Source of the DNA: Methanocorpusculum sp. | GTDB lineage: Archaea > Halobacteriota > Methanomicrobia > Methanomicrobiales > Methanocorpusculaceae | Direction: 5' to 3' | DNA: 33,951 bases | Assembly (NCBI GenBank): GCA_029987245.1 | Contig: DALTWG010000010.1 | Location: 1-33,951, forward strand | Shown: positions 7,354-15,235 of the stretch, piece by piece | How the letters are laid out: the number at the start of each line of letters is the position of its first letter | How positions within the stretch are numbered: position 1 is the stretch's first letter | Made by a program: the position numbers and the translations under genes | The notes under the pieces: model-generated | Told to the model about the DNA's origin: nothing | The model's database searches: none | Seen by the model: only the letters and a program-made list of their open reading frames with translations

Positions 7354-8544
7354 TCACTCAAACAACGGGTCTATCGCTGTATCATCGAACATGGTGTTTG
7401 CCGTGCGCTCGCGGGATCTTGCAACCTCCTCTTTCGCCTCTTTTGCAAGCTCCATTAATTCACGGATACGCGGTGCATTGCCGATTGTTGCAAGAAGCAC
7501 AACGGATGCAATATAACCGGATTCAACCGGATAATCTCCGCCGCGGACCTCAACACCGGCGATGTTTTCTTCAACCCAGCTCTTGGATTTTTCAACACCT
7601 TTACGGTCAAGTTCGGACGGCGGACCTGCAACAAGAACAAGCGCGCGCTCGGCAGTGGAATAGTCGCACGGCAGCGTCAGGCGACCGAGCATTGCGCGGC
7701 GGACCAGACCGATAATCTTTGCGGATTTGTCTTCAGTTGAAGTAATATCAATATGCGGCTCGGCTGCCTTCTTGTCCTTGTGCCGGCTGAAAAGACCGCC
7801 TCTGCTGCTCTGCTTTGCTGCGTTAACCTTCGGGATAGCCTCGGAAATGGCGTAACCGACGGACGAAATACCTCCGCCGCGCAGAGTGTTGATAATTTCA
7901 CTGGAATCGACAACCATTTCACCGACGCCGTATTTGTTAACCTCGCCTGCTCTGAACAGAACACCGAATCTGCGCACGATTTCCTCGTTTAAGCGTTCAT
8001 AAGCACTCTTAACGCTTTCGCCGTCGTTTTTCCAGGCGCTGTTGTCGAAAACAATGACGTTGTCTGCTTCGTTTACCAGCGTGGATAAGGAACGCGCGGC
8101 ATTCAGCGAATACAGCCGCCCCTCTTCGGGTGCCGGAATAATACCAAGGGCATACACCGGCTCGCGATAGATTCTCTTTAAGTTTCTGCATAATACCGGG
8201 GCACCGCCTGAACCGGTACCGCCGCCAAGACCTGCGCATACCACAAATGCATCCACATCATGAGTGCCGCGCCGGTCAATCGCGCTGATAATTGTATCAA
8301 TTTCATCAGCCGCTACTTTTGCTCCCGTCACGTTGTCGGTTCCGACACCGTGACCTTTTACCATTGTCTGTCCGATAAGCAGTCTGTCTTCCATCGGCAC
8401 AAATTTAAGGCCCATAAGGTCTGTTTTAGCCGAGTTGACAACAATACCGCGGAAACTGGTGGAACCTACCTTCCTGTCCTGAGCCAGGAACATGTCCACA
8501 ATTTTTCCGCCTGCCTGTCCGAATCCTATAAAGAATACTCGCAT
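7354..8544 (-). CDS. cetZ: CetZ tubulin/FtsZ-superfamily GTPase
   Basis: This 396-residue protein starts with a nucleotide-binding fold (GFGQAGGKIVDMF) and has the tubulin signature GGGTGSG at residues 107-113, needed to bind GTP phosphates. The RGIVVNSAKTDL segment and the VDSSEIINTLRGGGISSVGY segment (T7-loop region) match CetZ better than FtsZ, as does the single-copy QAGGK start. CetZ polymerises under the membrane and controls cell shape in haloarchaea. A Shine-Dalgarno-like AGGTG precedes the ATG, and a TATA box lies at 8586-8597. The next gene is a membrane-anchored secreted protein that starts at its stop codon. Confidence 0.9.
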   Translation of the reverse strand: MRVFFIGFGQAGGKIVDMFLAQDRKVGSTSFRGIVVNSAKTDLMGLKFVPMEDRLLIGQTMVKGHGVGTDNVTGAKVAADEIDTIISAIDRRGTHDVDAFVVCAGLGGGTGSGGAPVLCRNLKRIYREPVYALGIIPAPEEGRLYSLNAARSLSTLVNEADNVIVFDNSAWKNDGESVKSAYERLNEEIVRRFGVLFRAGEVNKYGVGEMVVDSSEIINTLRGGGISSVGYAISEAIPKVNAAKQSSRGGLFSRHKDKKAAEPHIDITSTEDKSAKIIGLVRRAMLGRLTLPCDYSTAERALVLVAGPPSELDRKGVEKSKSWVEENIAGVEVRGGDYPVESGYIASVVLLATIGNAPRIRELMELAKEAKEEVARSRERTANTMFDDTAIDPLFE

Positions 8545-8585
8545 TTGGTTGACACCTTTAACTGTGTTATAATTTGTCTCTCATA

Positions 8586-8597
8586 AGATATATATGA
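8586..8597 (-). promoter_or_regulatory. TATA box of cetZ
   Basis: The minus strand reads CATATATATCTT, a good TATA element. It predicts a start near 8566 and a short leader carrying the ribosome-binding site. The sequence is nearly symmetric and could also serve the plus strand. Confidence 0.5.
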
Positions 8598-8604
8598 TAT
8601 CATT

Positions 8605-8700
8605 GGGTGAGTGGGTAACCACTCCTGAAGTGTGTTTTCTGAAATGCCTGCGTACGAACGCGCAGGTGAGGCACAGGAGATGTACCACTTCAATTTCACA
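8605..8700 (+). ncRNA. Candidate structured RNA between cetZ and the FAD oxidoreductase gene
   Basis: No gene lies between 8545 and 8846, but the region folds well. GAGTGG-GTAA-CCACTC at 8609-8624 is a stem with a GNRA tetraloop. A 7-bp stem, TGAAGTG 8626-8632 with CACTTCA 8686-8692, encloses a further stem, CCTGCG 8647-8652 with CGCAGG 8661-8666. A stem inside internal loops, with an ACA at 8698-8700, recalls H/ACA guide RNAs, but the ACA spacing is too long for the standard model. The strand is uncertain. It could also be an extended leader. Confidence 0.35.
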
Positions 8701-8738
8701 TATTTATGAGTATTAGAATAAAAACATGGTACTAATAA

Positions 8739-8757
8739 ATAGACGTCTATAAAAACA
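8739..8757 (+). promoter_or_regulatory. Palindrome overlapping a TATA-like element
   Basis: ATAGACGTCTAT is a perfect 12-bp palindrome at 8739-8750, and the TATA-like CTATAAAAAC overlaps its right arm. This looks like a promoter with an overlapping operator. A start near 8780 would give a leader of about 70 nt for the gene at 8847. A second, closer TATA-like element (TTATTATAGAA, 8816-8826) would give a leaderless mRNA. Confidence 0.4.
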
Positions 8758-8791
8758 CCCTGCAGGGTACCGGCACCTGCCGGGACTTTTT
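8758..8791 (+). terminator. Hairpin plus T5, possible terminator or attenuator
   Basis: A CCCTGCAGGG palindrome (8758-8767) is followed by a stem CCGGC 8770-8774 with GCCGG 8779-8783 and then GACTTTTT. In this position it could end the upstream RNA candidate, or act inside the leader of the next gene. Confidence 0.4.
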
Positions 8792-8846
8792 GCGCATTCA
8801 ATTTCCAAAAGGTTTCTTATTATAGAATACAAATACTATTACAGGA

Positions 8847-10073
8847 ATGAAGGTTGCAATAATAGGCAGCGGTCTTACAGGGTTATCTGCAGCACTGGAA
8901 CTTGCAGGCGCAAATGATGTGGCGGTTTTTGAGAAAAACAGCTTTGCAGGCGGCTGTCTGTCTTCAAAAAAATACGGGCGGTATGAACTGGAAACACTGT
9001 ATCACCACTGTTTTTCAGGCGATAAGGAGTTGTTTGGGCTGCTTGAATCGCTCAACCTCAAAGATGAGCTTGTATGGCTGAAAGGCTCCACCGGATACTA
9101 TGCCAAAGGCAGACTTGAGTCAGTGACAACACCGATAGAAATTCTGAAATGGAGTGCGCTTTCCTTTTTCCAGAAAGCGCGCCTGGGATTTTTCGTGCTC
9201 AGTTCCCGCTCCATCGACGAAGACGCGCTGGACAAAATCACCGCAAAAGAATATCTGTTAAAAAAAGTCGGTGAAAAAATCTACCGCGCATTTTTTGAGC
9301 CGCTGTTAATCAGTAAATTCGGCGGGCGAAAAGACGAAGTGTCTGCTGCCTGGCTTATGAGCCGGATTGCAATCCGCTCGGACCGCGGCGCTGAAGGCGA
9401 GCGGCTCGGATATATGAAAGGCGGCTGGCACCGCTTCATTGATGCGATGTGCGATAAAATCAAAGAAACCGGTGGCGACATACGGCTTGGCGCGGCGGTA
9501 ACCTCGCTTGAAAAACAGGATAAATGGTTTGTCAACGGCGAGGAATTCGATGCGGTCATATCCACCCTGCCTCCGCAGATAACCAGGTCACTTCTGAAAA
9601 ACCCGGAAAAGTTCAATTTGCCGGATATCATTTACCAGGGAGCCGCCTGTATGACGCTTGGTCTCAAAAAGAACCCGACGCCGGGAATATACTGGACCAA
9701 CATGGGCGACCCAAGCGCTTTCGGCGCGGTTGTAACGCATACCAACTTTGCGCCCTTTGAGTGGTATGGAGAACACGTTGTGTATCTCGCCTCCTATTTC
9801 AGGGACGAACCGGCGCCCGGTCTTGAAGCGCGCATGATAGAAGATTTCTGCGCCAGATTCGGAGTGGAAAGATCCGACATCATTCATCAGGATATGTATA
9901 TCGATAAATTCGCCGGCCCGGTTTTTGTAACCGGCTACAAAGAACACATTCCGCCGGTATGCGCGGGAGACGGACTATATATCGCCGGCATGTTTTCCGA
10001 AGAAAACTACCCCGAGCGCAGCATGGAAGGGTCGATTAAAGCAGGCATCCGCGCCGCAAAACAGATTCAATGA
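8847..10073 (+). CDS. FAD-dependent oxidoreductase (protoporphyrinogen oxidase/UGM-like fold)
   Basis: This 408-residue flavoprotein has an N-terminal dinucleotide-binding motif (VAIIGSGLTGLSAALELAGA) followed by VFEKNSFAGGCLSS, the pattern of the amine oxidase/UDP-galactopyranose mutase/phytoene desaturase superfamily. The C-terminal GDGLYIAGMFSEENYPERSM stretch contacts FAD in this superfamily. It is the first of five closely packed genes with glycosyltransferases, and its stop overlaps the next start (ATGA). Acting on a sugar or a polyprenyl lipid is therefore more likely than haem synthesis. The substrate cannot be assigned. Confidence 0.8.
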   Translation: MKVAIIGSGLTGLSAALELAGANDVAVFEKNSFAGGCLSSKKYGRYELETLYHHCFSGDKELFGLLESLNLKDELVWLKGSTGYYAKGRLESVTTPIEILKWSALSFFQKARLGFFVLSSRSIDEDALDKITAKEYLLKKVGEKIYRAFFEPLLISKFGGRKDEVSAAWLMSRIAIRSDRGAEGERLGYMKGGWHRFIDAMCDKIKETGGDIRLGAAVTSLEKQDKWFVNGEEFDAVISTLPPQITRSLLKNPEKFNLPDIIYQGAACMTLGLKKNPTPGIYWTNMGDPSAFGAVVTHTNFAPFEWYGEHVVYLASYFRDEPAPGLEARMIEDFCARFGVERSDIIHQDMYIDKFAGPVFVTGYKEHIPPVCAGDGLYIAGMFSEENYPERSMEGSIKAGIRAAKQIQ

Positions 10074-10768
10074 CATTTATTACAGCAGTTATCCCGGTTT
10101 ACAACGATGTTGAGGCATTAAAGACAGCCATTCCGAAATCGCTGGAGGTATTGGAAGGTTTCGGCCGCGCATTTGAAATAATCGTTGCCGAAGACGGCTC
10201 AACCGACGGTTCGCGCGAATTAGTCGAGGAATGGGCAAAAAAAGACGCCCGCGTGCGCCTTTTGCACTCCGACGCGCGCCAGGGACGCGGGCGCGCCTTA
10301 AACCGCGCCTTATCTGAAGCACGCGGCGATATTTTCTGCTATTATGACGTAGACCTTGCAACCGACATGAAACACCTGCCCGAACTGCTAATGCATATTG
10401 AAGACGGCGCCGATGTCGCAACCGGCTCGCGCCTGATGAAAACAAGCAATATCAAACGCAGCGGGGACCGGGAAATTGCAAGCCGCGGCTATAATTTCCT
10501 TGTGCGCCGGCTTTTAAAAAGCAAATTATGCGACCACCAGTGCGGATTCAAGGCATACAAAGTCCCGGTCCTGCGCGAACTGGTCAAAGAAATCCAGGCG
10601 CCCCACTGGTTCTGGGACACCGAATCCCTGATACTTGCGCAGCGCGCCGGATACCGCGTTGATGAATTCCCTGTTGTATGGACTCAAGGTCCCGGGACGA
10701 CGGTCAGATTCAAAGACGTAAAGGAAATGGGCACCGATATTTTGAAACTGAGGAAACGGCTTACATGA
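10070..10768 (+). CDS. GT2 glycosyltransferase, dolichyl-phosphate hexose synthase-like
   Basis: A 232-residue GT-A fold enzyme. The start VIPVYNDVEALK, the nucleotide-sugar motif AEDGSTDGS and the metal-binding YYDVDLATD are those of dolichyl-phosphate glucose/mannose synthases. These transfer a hexose from a nucleotide sugar to a polyprenyl phosphate on the cytoplasmic side. There is no C-terminal membrane helix, unlike eukaryotic ALG5. It overlaps both neighbours by 4 bp. A paralogue at 13778-14515 shares the RSGDRE/RSGNRE, NFLVR-LLKSK and DHQCGFK blocks. The sugar is unknown. Confidence 0.88.
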   Translation: MTFITAVIPVYNDVEALKTAIPKSLEVLEGFGRAFEIIVAEDGSTDGSRELVEEWAKKDARVRLLHSDARQGRGRALNRALSEARGDIFCYYDVDLATDMKHLPELLMHIEDGADVATGSRLMKTSNIKRSGDREIASRGYNFLVRRLLKSKLCDHQCGFKAYKVPVLRELVKEIQAPHWFWDTESLILAQRAGYRVDEFPVVWTQGPGTTVRFKDVKEMGTDILKLRKRLT

Positions 10769-11748
10769 ACTGGAAAAAAACCGCTGCCATAGTAATCCCT
10801 ACCATAATTGCGATTGGCTTAATCGTCTTTATGTTCTTCCGCATTCCCTTTGACGACCTGCAGGAAGCCCTTTCAGCCATGAATCTGTTATGGCTTCCCT
10901 TAGCAGTCGCCATTTGCGTATGCGCGTGGTTTTTACGCGGCTTCCGGTACAAATACATTCTGCACCGTCTTGAATCAGAAGTAAGCGTTCTGCTTGCAAC
11001 AGCCTGCATTTACGTATCACAGACAGCAAACATTATTGTTCCGGCCCGTCTCGGCGATTTTGTGCGGATGTTTATTTTAAAGCATGAAAAAGGAACCGCC
11101 TACACGCCGGGTTTCACCTCGCTGATTGCAGAGCGCGTCTATGATATTTTAGTCATCGCCTTCCTTGGACTTTGCACAATTCCCTTTATCATCACCATGA
11201 TTCCGGCGGAATATCACTGGTTTATCTGGCTGATGGCAGGCGTCCTTGCAGCCGGCGCAATCGGCATTATCTTCTTTATTGCGGTGCGCAGACTGCAGTC
11301 TGAAGACAAGGTACTCAAAAAGATTCTGGAAATTATCGCGCAGTTTCGGACAGTTTCCTCAACCTGGAAAGCATTCTTTGGTTTAACCGGGATATCTGTC
11401 ATAATATGGCTTGCCGACGTCTCGATTTGTTATCTTGTTGCTGTGATGTTCGGCTGTTATATCAATCCTTTCCTGGTTTTGCTTGCGATTGTAATCGGCA
11501 ATCTGGTCAAAGCGGTTCCGATTACTCCCGGTGGAATCGGGACCTATGAAGTAGCTCTTATGGTTGTATTTGAATTCGGCGGCGTCCCGGCGGCTGTTGC
11601 AACATTAATTGCCGTAATCGACCATTTAATTAAAAACGGCGTTACTCTTATCGGAGGAATTATTTCCCTGTATGGTTTTGGCAACTGGGCGGCTGATTTA
11701 CTCAAACGCCTGTTTAAAGAGGGCAAAGAGGCAGCGGATGAAGAATGA
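10765..11748 (+). CDS. AglD-like membrane protein (UPF0104/LPG synthase TM family)
   Basis: This 327-residue integral membrane protein has about eight helices. ARLGDFVRMFILKHEKG and TPGGIGTYEVALMVVFEFGG are the typical blocks of the UPF0104 family, which forms the membrane half of haloarchaeal AglD and of bacterial lysylphosphatidylglycerol synthases. Family members are proposed to flip or modify lipid-linked substrates. The ATG at 10765 overlaps the stop of the preceding glycosyltransferase (ATGA) and replaces a longer upstream reading. In AglD the glycosyltransferase and this domain are fused, so the adjacent genes here look like a split version. Confidence 0.82.
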   Translation: MNWKKTAAIVIPTIIAIGLIVFMFFRIPFDDLQEALSAMNLLWLPLAVAICVCAWFLRGFRYKYILHRLESEVSVLLATACIYVSQTANIIVPARLGDFVRMFILKHEKGTAYTPGFTSLIAERVYDILVIAFLGLCTIPFIITMIPAEYHWFIWLMAGVLAAGAIGIIFFIAVRRLQSEDKVLKKILEIIAQFRTVSSTWKAFFGLTGISVIIWLADVSICYLVAVMFGCYINPFLVLLAIVIGNLVKAVPITPGGIGTYEVALMVVFEFGGVPAAVATLIAVIDHLIKNGVTLIGGIISLYGFGNWAADLLKRLFKEGKEAADEE

Positions 11749-13763
11749 TTGAGGCAGGCGCGCAGTTTCTGACGGTTGTTTTATGGCTGGTTGTTATTAA
11801 ATTCTGTCAGCTTGCGTTGTACCCGTATGTGAAACCCGCATTAAAGGACCTTGCCTACGGACTTTCTTATCCACTCGGCATTATTCTTCTGACCTTTGTT
11901 TCCTGGTATCTTGGCATGGCGCACCTCCCTGTGCAGTTTGCGCTTATCGTCTTTTTAGCGCTGTTTGCGCTCGCCGTCTGGAAAAAACAGTACAGCATAG
12001 CAGAGTTCAAAGCAAATACGAAATGGGACATGGTTTTCCTCGCAGGATTTGTCCTGTTCCTGATTATCCGCTTTGTAACGCCGGGAATTATCCCTTCCGG
12101 GGAAAAAATAATGGATTCCGCCATTCTTTCCTCCATTATGAACAATCCGGTGGTAACCCCGGCTGATGCCTGGTATGCCGGCGGTGAGTTGTCCATCTAT
12201 TATTATCTCGGTCACTGGACATTTGCCGTGCTGGGGCTTCTTTCATTCGGGGCAGCCCCCGTTGTATTCAATCTGATGATTCCGACAGTAGTGGGACTCG
12301 CCGCGGTTTCGCTTTTTGCCGTCGGCAGTCTGATTCTCAAACACCGCCGTTGGCTGCCTCTTCTGGTGCTTCTGATACCAACGCCCGCCCTGTTCGTTTC
12401 ATTTGCCAAAGGACTCGGGCTAATCGGTTCCTGGTGGGCATCGACCCGTGTCATCGGCGACGGAGCAACGATTAATGAGTATCCGCTCTTTTCTTTCCTC
12501 TGGGGCGACCCGCACGCACATGTGCTTGGCTGCTTTAATCAGGCGCTGTTTATCTGCCTGATTCTTGTCATGCTTACGCAGTGGAAGGTTTTGCCTCGCT
12601 ACGGCAGATACCTTCTTGGTATCCTTATGGCACTTTCGCTTGGCTGCATGCCGGCAACCAACTCCTGGGACGTGATGATTTATGCGGTTGTATACATAAT
12701 CGCGGCTGTAATTGTCTGGTGGCGGGACTTCAATCATAAAATTACGCTCAGGGCAATTCTGCCCTTCGCTGTTGCCCCGGTGCTTTCGCTGCTTATCGTT
12801 TCACCTTTCCTGATAACCATGCTTTCTGCAGGCGGCTCTTCAATTCAGGGCTTTTTCTTTGTGACAACTCCGTCTGATATCGTGGAATTTTTAGGTGTGT
12901 GGGGCTTTTTCCTTGCGGTGTTTATTCTCTACGGCATAAAAACCCTGAAAAAATATCCATGGCTTCTCATAATTCCGGTCGTGCTCTTTTTCTTCGGCTA
13001 TGGGGCGCTTGGCTTAGCGCTATTCTGCATCATCCTTCTTGCGCTCAAAAAAGAGTTCAAACCGGAGACGATTCTTGCGTTTATCGGACTTGCGGTCCTT
13101 ATCTTCATGGAACTGTTCTACCTGAAAGATTACATGGGCGATGCCTATTACCGGATGAACACCGTCTTTAAATTCGGATTTGCCTGCTGGTTTATGTTAG
13201 GCACCTCTGCGATGCTTATGATTGGGCGCGCCTTTTCGCTTCTGCGCGTAAAACTTTCCACGAAAGAAAAAATTGCGGTTGCTGTTGTCGTCCTCGTTAT
13301 TCTTGTACCGGTTTTGACCTTCGGCGGTATCAATTTAGGCTATCCTTCGGGAACACTGGACGGCAGTGCATGGCTTGAATCCTTCCATCCGGGAGATGCG
13401 AAAGGTATTGATTACATTCAGGAAAATCTCTCGCCCGAAGCAAAAATCGTGGAAGGGGCGGGTACTTCCTACACTTACAGTTCCATGGTTTCCGCAATTA
13501 CCGGACGGGAAACTATTCTGGGCTGGGCCGGGCATGAATCGGGGTGGCGTTCCGGAATAGGCAATGTAAGTGAACGTGTTGCAGATATAAGGGCAATTTA
13601 CGAAAATCCCGATGAGTGTTTTGACCTCATGGATAAATACGGCATGGAATATATCTTCGCCGGTTCCGCTGAACAGGAACAGTATTCCATAGATTTGCCC
13701 AAGGTCGGGCTGACTGAAATTTTCAGCGCTGAAGGAACGACTATATATCAAAGAACGGTCTAA
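11745..13763 (+). CDS. DUF2298 (Chlor_Arch_YYY) multi-spanning membrane protein
   Basis: A 672-residue protein with about fifteen hydrophobic helices and a soluble C-terminal portion from about residue 540. The GGELSIYYYLGHWTFAVLGL segment carries the YYY motif that names the Chlor_Arch_YYY/DUF2298 family of Chloroflexi and archaea. GDPHAHVLGCFNQALFICL is a second conserved loop. The overall form resembles GT-C glycosyltransferases that use polyprenyl-phosphate sugars outside the membrane. That fits its place between two polyprenyl-phosphate hexose synthases, but the activity is inferred. The ATG overlaps the previous stop (ATGA). Confidence 0.82.
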   Translation: MIEAGAQFLTVVLWLVVIKFCQLALYPYVKPALKDLAYGLSYPLGIILLTFVSWYLGMAHLPVQFALIVFLALFALAVWKKQYSIAEFKANTKWDMVFLAGFVLFLIIRFVTPGIIPSGEKIMDSAILSSIMNNPVVTPADAWYAGGELSIYYYLGHWTFAVLGLLSFGAAPVVFNLMIPTVVGLAAVSLFAVGSLILKHRRWLPLLVLLIPTPALFVSFAKGLGLIGSWWASTRVIGDGATINEYPLFSFLWGDPHAHVLGCFNQALFICLILVMLTQWKVLPRYGRYLLGILMALSLGCMPATNSWDVMIYAVVYIIAAVIVWWRDFNHKITLRAILPFAVAPVLSLLIVSPFLITMLSAGGSSIQGFFFVTTPSDIVEFLGVWGFFLAVFILYGIKTLKKYPWLLIIPVVLFFFGYGALGLALFCIILLALKKEFKPETILAFIGLAVLIFMELFYLKDYMGDAYYRMNTVFKFGFACWFMLGTSAMLMIGRAFSLLRVKLSTKEKIAVAVVVLVILVPVLTFGGINLGYPSGTLDGSAWLESFHPGDAKGIDYIQENLSPEAKIVEGAGTSYTYSSMVSAITGRETILGWAGHESGWRSGIGNVSERVADIRAIYENPDECFDLMDKYGMEYIFAGSAEQEQYSIDLPKVGLTEIFSAEGTTIYQRTV

Positions 13764-13777
13764 TCTTATAAAAGCAA

Positions 13778-14515
13778 ATGGACTTAACCCTACTCAGTGC
13801 CGCAATCCCGGTGTTCAATGACGTTCAAGGTCTTGAAAAAGCCGTGCCAAAAACTATAGCAGCACTGGAAGGTCTGGGCGTCTCCTTTGAGTTGATTATC
13901 GCAGAAGACGGCTCAACAGACGGCACCCGTGAGGCGGCAGAGCGCTTTGCCGCATCCGACTCGCGCATCCGCCTTGCCCCCGGCGCGGGCAGCGCCCGCC
14001 GCGGCAAAGGCGGCGCGCTTTGCGATGCATTCAGCGCATCCCGCGGGGAATTTTTCCTCTTCTTTGATGTGGATTTGTCCACCGACCTTTCGCATATCCC
14101 GGAGGTAATCGAGCGCCTGAATGCGGGGTATGATATCGTAATCGGGTCGCGCATGATAGAAGGTGCCGAGGTGAAACGTTCCGGCAACCGTGAATTTACC
14201 AGCCGCGCGTTTAATTTTTTAGTGCGCAGTCTCCTGAAAAGCAAAATACGGGATCACCAGTGCGGGTTTAAGGGTTTTCGCGCGGAGGCGCTCAAAAAAC
14301 TGCTGCCCCGTGTTAAGTCCCGGGGGTGGACCTGGGATACCGAGGTACTTTCCCTGGCGGAAATTTCCGGCATGTCTGTTCTTGAAATTCCGGTAAAATG
14401 GACACAAGGGGCTGCAACCAACGTAAAACTGCCGGATTATTTTGCGATGGGTTGCGATGTGCTTCGGCTTCGCAAACGTCTTCGCCAAAGCGAAGATGTG
14501 CTCGATGCAGGCTAA
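13778..14515 (+). CDS. GT2 glycosyltransferase, second dolichyl-phosphate hexose synthase-like enzyme
   Basis: A 245-residue paralogue of the 10070-10768 product with the same motifs: AAIPVFNDVQGLEKA at the N-terminus, AEDGSTDGT for the nucleotide sugar, FFDVDLSTD for metal binding and DHQCGFKGFRAEALKKL near the acceptor site. It probably makes a second polyprenyl-phosphate sugar for the same pathway. It lies 14 bp after the DUF2298 gene and closes the cluster. A TATA-like TTATAAAAG sits between them but is too near the ATG to drive it. The start aligns with its paralogue. Confidence 0.87.
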   Translation: MDLTLLSAAIPVFNDVQGLEKAVPKTIAALEGLGVSFELIIAEDGSTDGTREAAERFAASDSRIRLAPGAGSARRGKGGALCDAFSASRGEFFLFFDVDLSTDLSHIPEVIERLNAGYDIVIGSRMIEGAEVKRSGNREFTSRAFNFLVRSLLKSKIRDHQCGFKGFRAEALKKLLPRVKSRGWTWDTEVLSLAEISGMSVLEIPVKWTQGAATNVKLPDYFAMGCDVLRLRKRLRQSEDVLDAG

Positions 14516-14537
14516 TATTTATCTCTTAGTACGACCC

Positions 14538-14576
14538 ATAAATATAGTTACGCCGCAACGGGTATCAATACGATAC
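14538..14576 (+). promoter_or_regulatory. Promoter of the rpl7ae operon
   Basis: ATAAATATA at 14538-14546 is a good TATA box, giving a predicted start near 14568. A short inverted repeat, GTATC-5 nt-GATAC, spans 14562-14576 at the predicted start. The leader is about 80 nt long. Confidence 0.6.
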
Positions 14577-14600
14577 AAAAACAAATACTTGTTTTACCGC

Positions 14601-14642
14601 TGATGAGCGATGACAGAGGTTAGTCCTCTCGAGTGAAGTGAT
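14601..14642 (+). promoter_or_regulatory. Candidate kink-turn in the rpl7ae leader
   Basis: The hairpin AGAGG 14615-14619 / CCTCT 14625-14629 is flanked by GA on both sides (14612-14613 and 14631-14632), each next to an unpaired C. A three-base bulge GAT precedes the left GA. This matches the k-turn plan of bulge plus tandem G-A pairs, although the outer stem is weak (C-G, then G-U). The box C-like TGATGA lies just upstream. A Shine-Dalgarno-like AGTGAT (14637-14642) follows directly. L7Ae binds k-turns, and autoregulation through its own mRNA leader has been reported in Sulfolobus. Confidence 0.5.
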
Positions 14643-14647
14643 TCATT

Positions 14648-15016
14648 ATGGCAAAGATTTATCAGATGTTCGAAGCTCCCGAAGAGCTTCAGACCAAAGC
14701 ACTGGAAGCCCTCGAGCTTGCCCGTGACACCGGAAAGATTAAGAAAGGCGCAAACGAAGCAACCAAAGCTGTCGAACGCGGCACTGCAGCACTCGTTTTA
14801 ATCGGTGCAGATGTTGCACCCGAAGAGATTGTCATGCACATTCCGGGACTTGCAGACGAGAAAGAGATTCCGTACATTTTCATCAACAAGCAGGCAGACA
14901 TTGGTGCCGCATGCGGACTTGAAGTCGGCTGCACCTCTGTTGCAATCGTTAAAGTCGGCAAAGGCAAGGAAATCATCGATGACCTTGCAAACCAGATCAA
15001 GGCACTGAGAGGATAA
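14648..15016 (+). CDS. rpl7ae: Ribosomal protein L7Ae, k-turn binding protein
   Basis: This 122-residue protein has the L7Ae/L30e/S12e/Gadd45 fold: KIKKGANEATKAVERGTAAL is the RNA-contacting helix, followed by VLIGADVAPEEIVMHIPGLA and IPYIFINKQADIGAACGLEV. It binds kink-turns in 23S rRNA, C/D and H/ACA guide RNAs and RNase P. It is the first gene of the rpl7ae-rps28e-rpl24e-ndk operon found widely in Euryarchaeota, with only 4 bp to the next gene. The leader holds a possible k-turn, so it may regulate itself. Confidence 0.97.
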   Translation: MAKIYQMFEAPEELQTKALEALELARDTGKIKKGANEATKAVERGTAALVLIGADVAPEEIVMHIPGLADEKEIPYIFINKQADIGAACGLEVGCTSVAIVKVGKGKEIIDDLANQIKALRG

Positions 15017-15020
15017 TCCC

Positions 15021-15230
15021 ATGGCTGACGACGCAACGCCCGCAGAAGTTATCGAAGTCATCGGACTTACCGGCATGCACGGAGAGGCAGCCCAGATTAA
15101 GTGCCGTGTCCTCGATGGCCCGAACAAGGGGCGCATTATCACCCGCAACACCTTCGGTCCTATCCGTGAGGGTGACATTTTAATGCTCCTTGAAACCGAA
15201 CGCGAAGCAAAGAAACTTTCAAGACGGTGA
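15021..15230 (+). CDS. rps28e: Small ribosomal subunit protein S28e
   Basis: A 69-residue OB-fold protein. ATPAEVIEVIGLTGMHGEA, then IKCRVLDGPNKGRIITRNTF and the C-terminal EGDILMLLETEREAKKL, are the full conserved length of S28e, which binds near the mRNA exit channel of the archaeal 30S subunit. It is tightly packed between rpl7ae and rpl24e. Confidence 0.97.
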   Translation: MADDATPAEVIEVIGLTGMHGEAAQIKCRVLDGPNKGRIITRNTFGPIREGDILMLLETEREAKKLSRR

Positions 15231-15235
15231 GCTAA

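Noticed and set aside
8686..8700. H/ACA guide RNA at 8626-8700
   Set aside because: The ACA lies about 25 nt from the upper stem instead of 14-16 nt, and no clear k-turn is seen, so only a generic structured RNA is reported.
8741..8748. AGACGTCT shared with 33775-33782 as a common operator
   Set aside because: An 8-bp palindrome occurring twice in 34 kb is close to chance, and the flanks agree only in being AT-rich.
13764..13777. TATA-like element as promoter of the second GT2 gene
   Set aside because: It lies only about 5-14 bp before a start codon well supported by alignment with the paralogue, so transcription would begin inside the gene. Other AT-rich stretches abutting start codons were discounted for the same reason.
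14601..14614. Box C/D guide RNA starting with TGATGA
   Set aside because: No matching box D and closing stem at a suitable distance; the k-turn leader explanation fits better.
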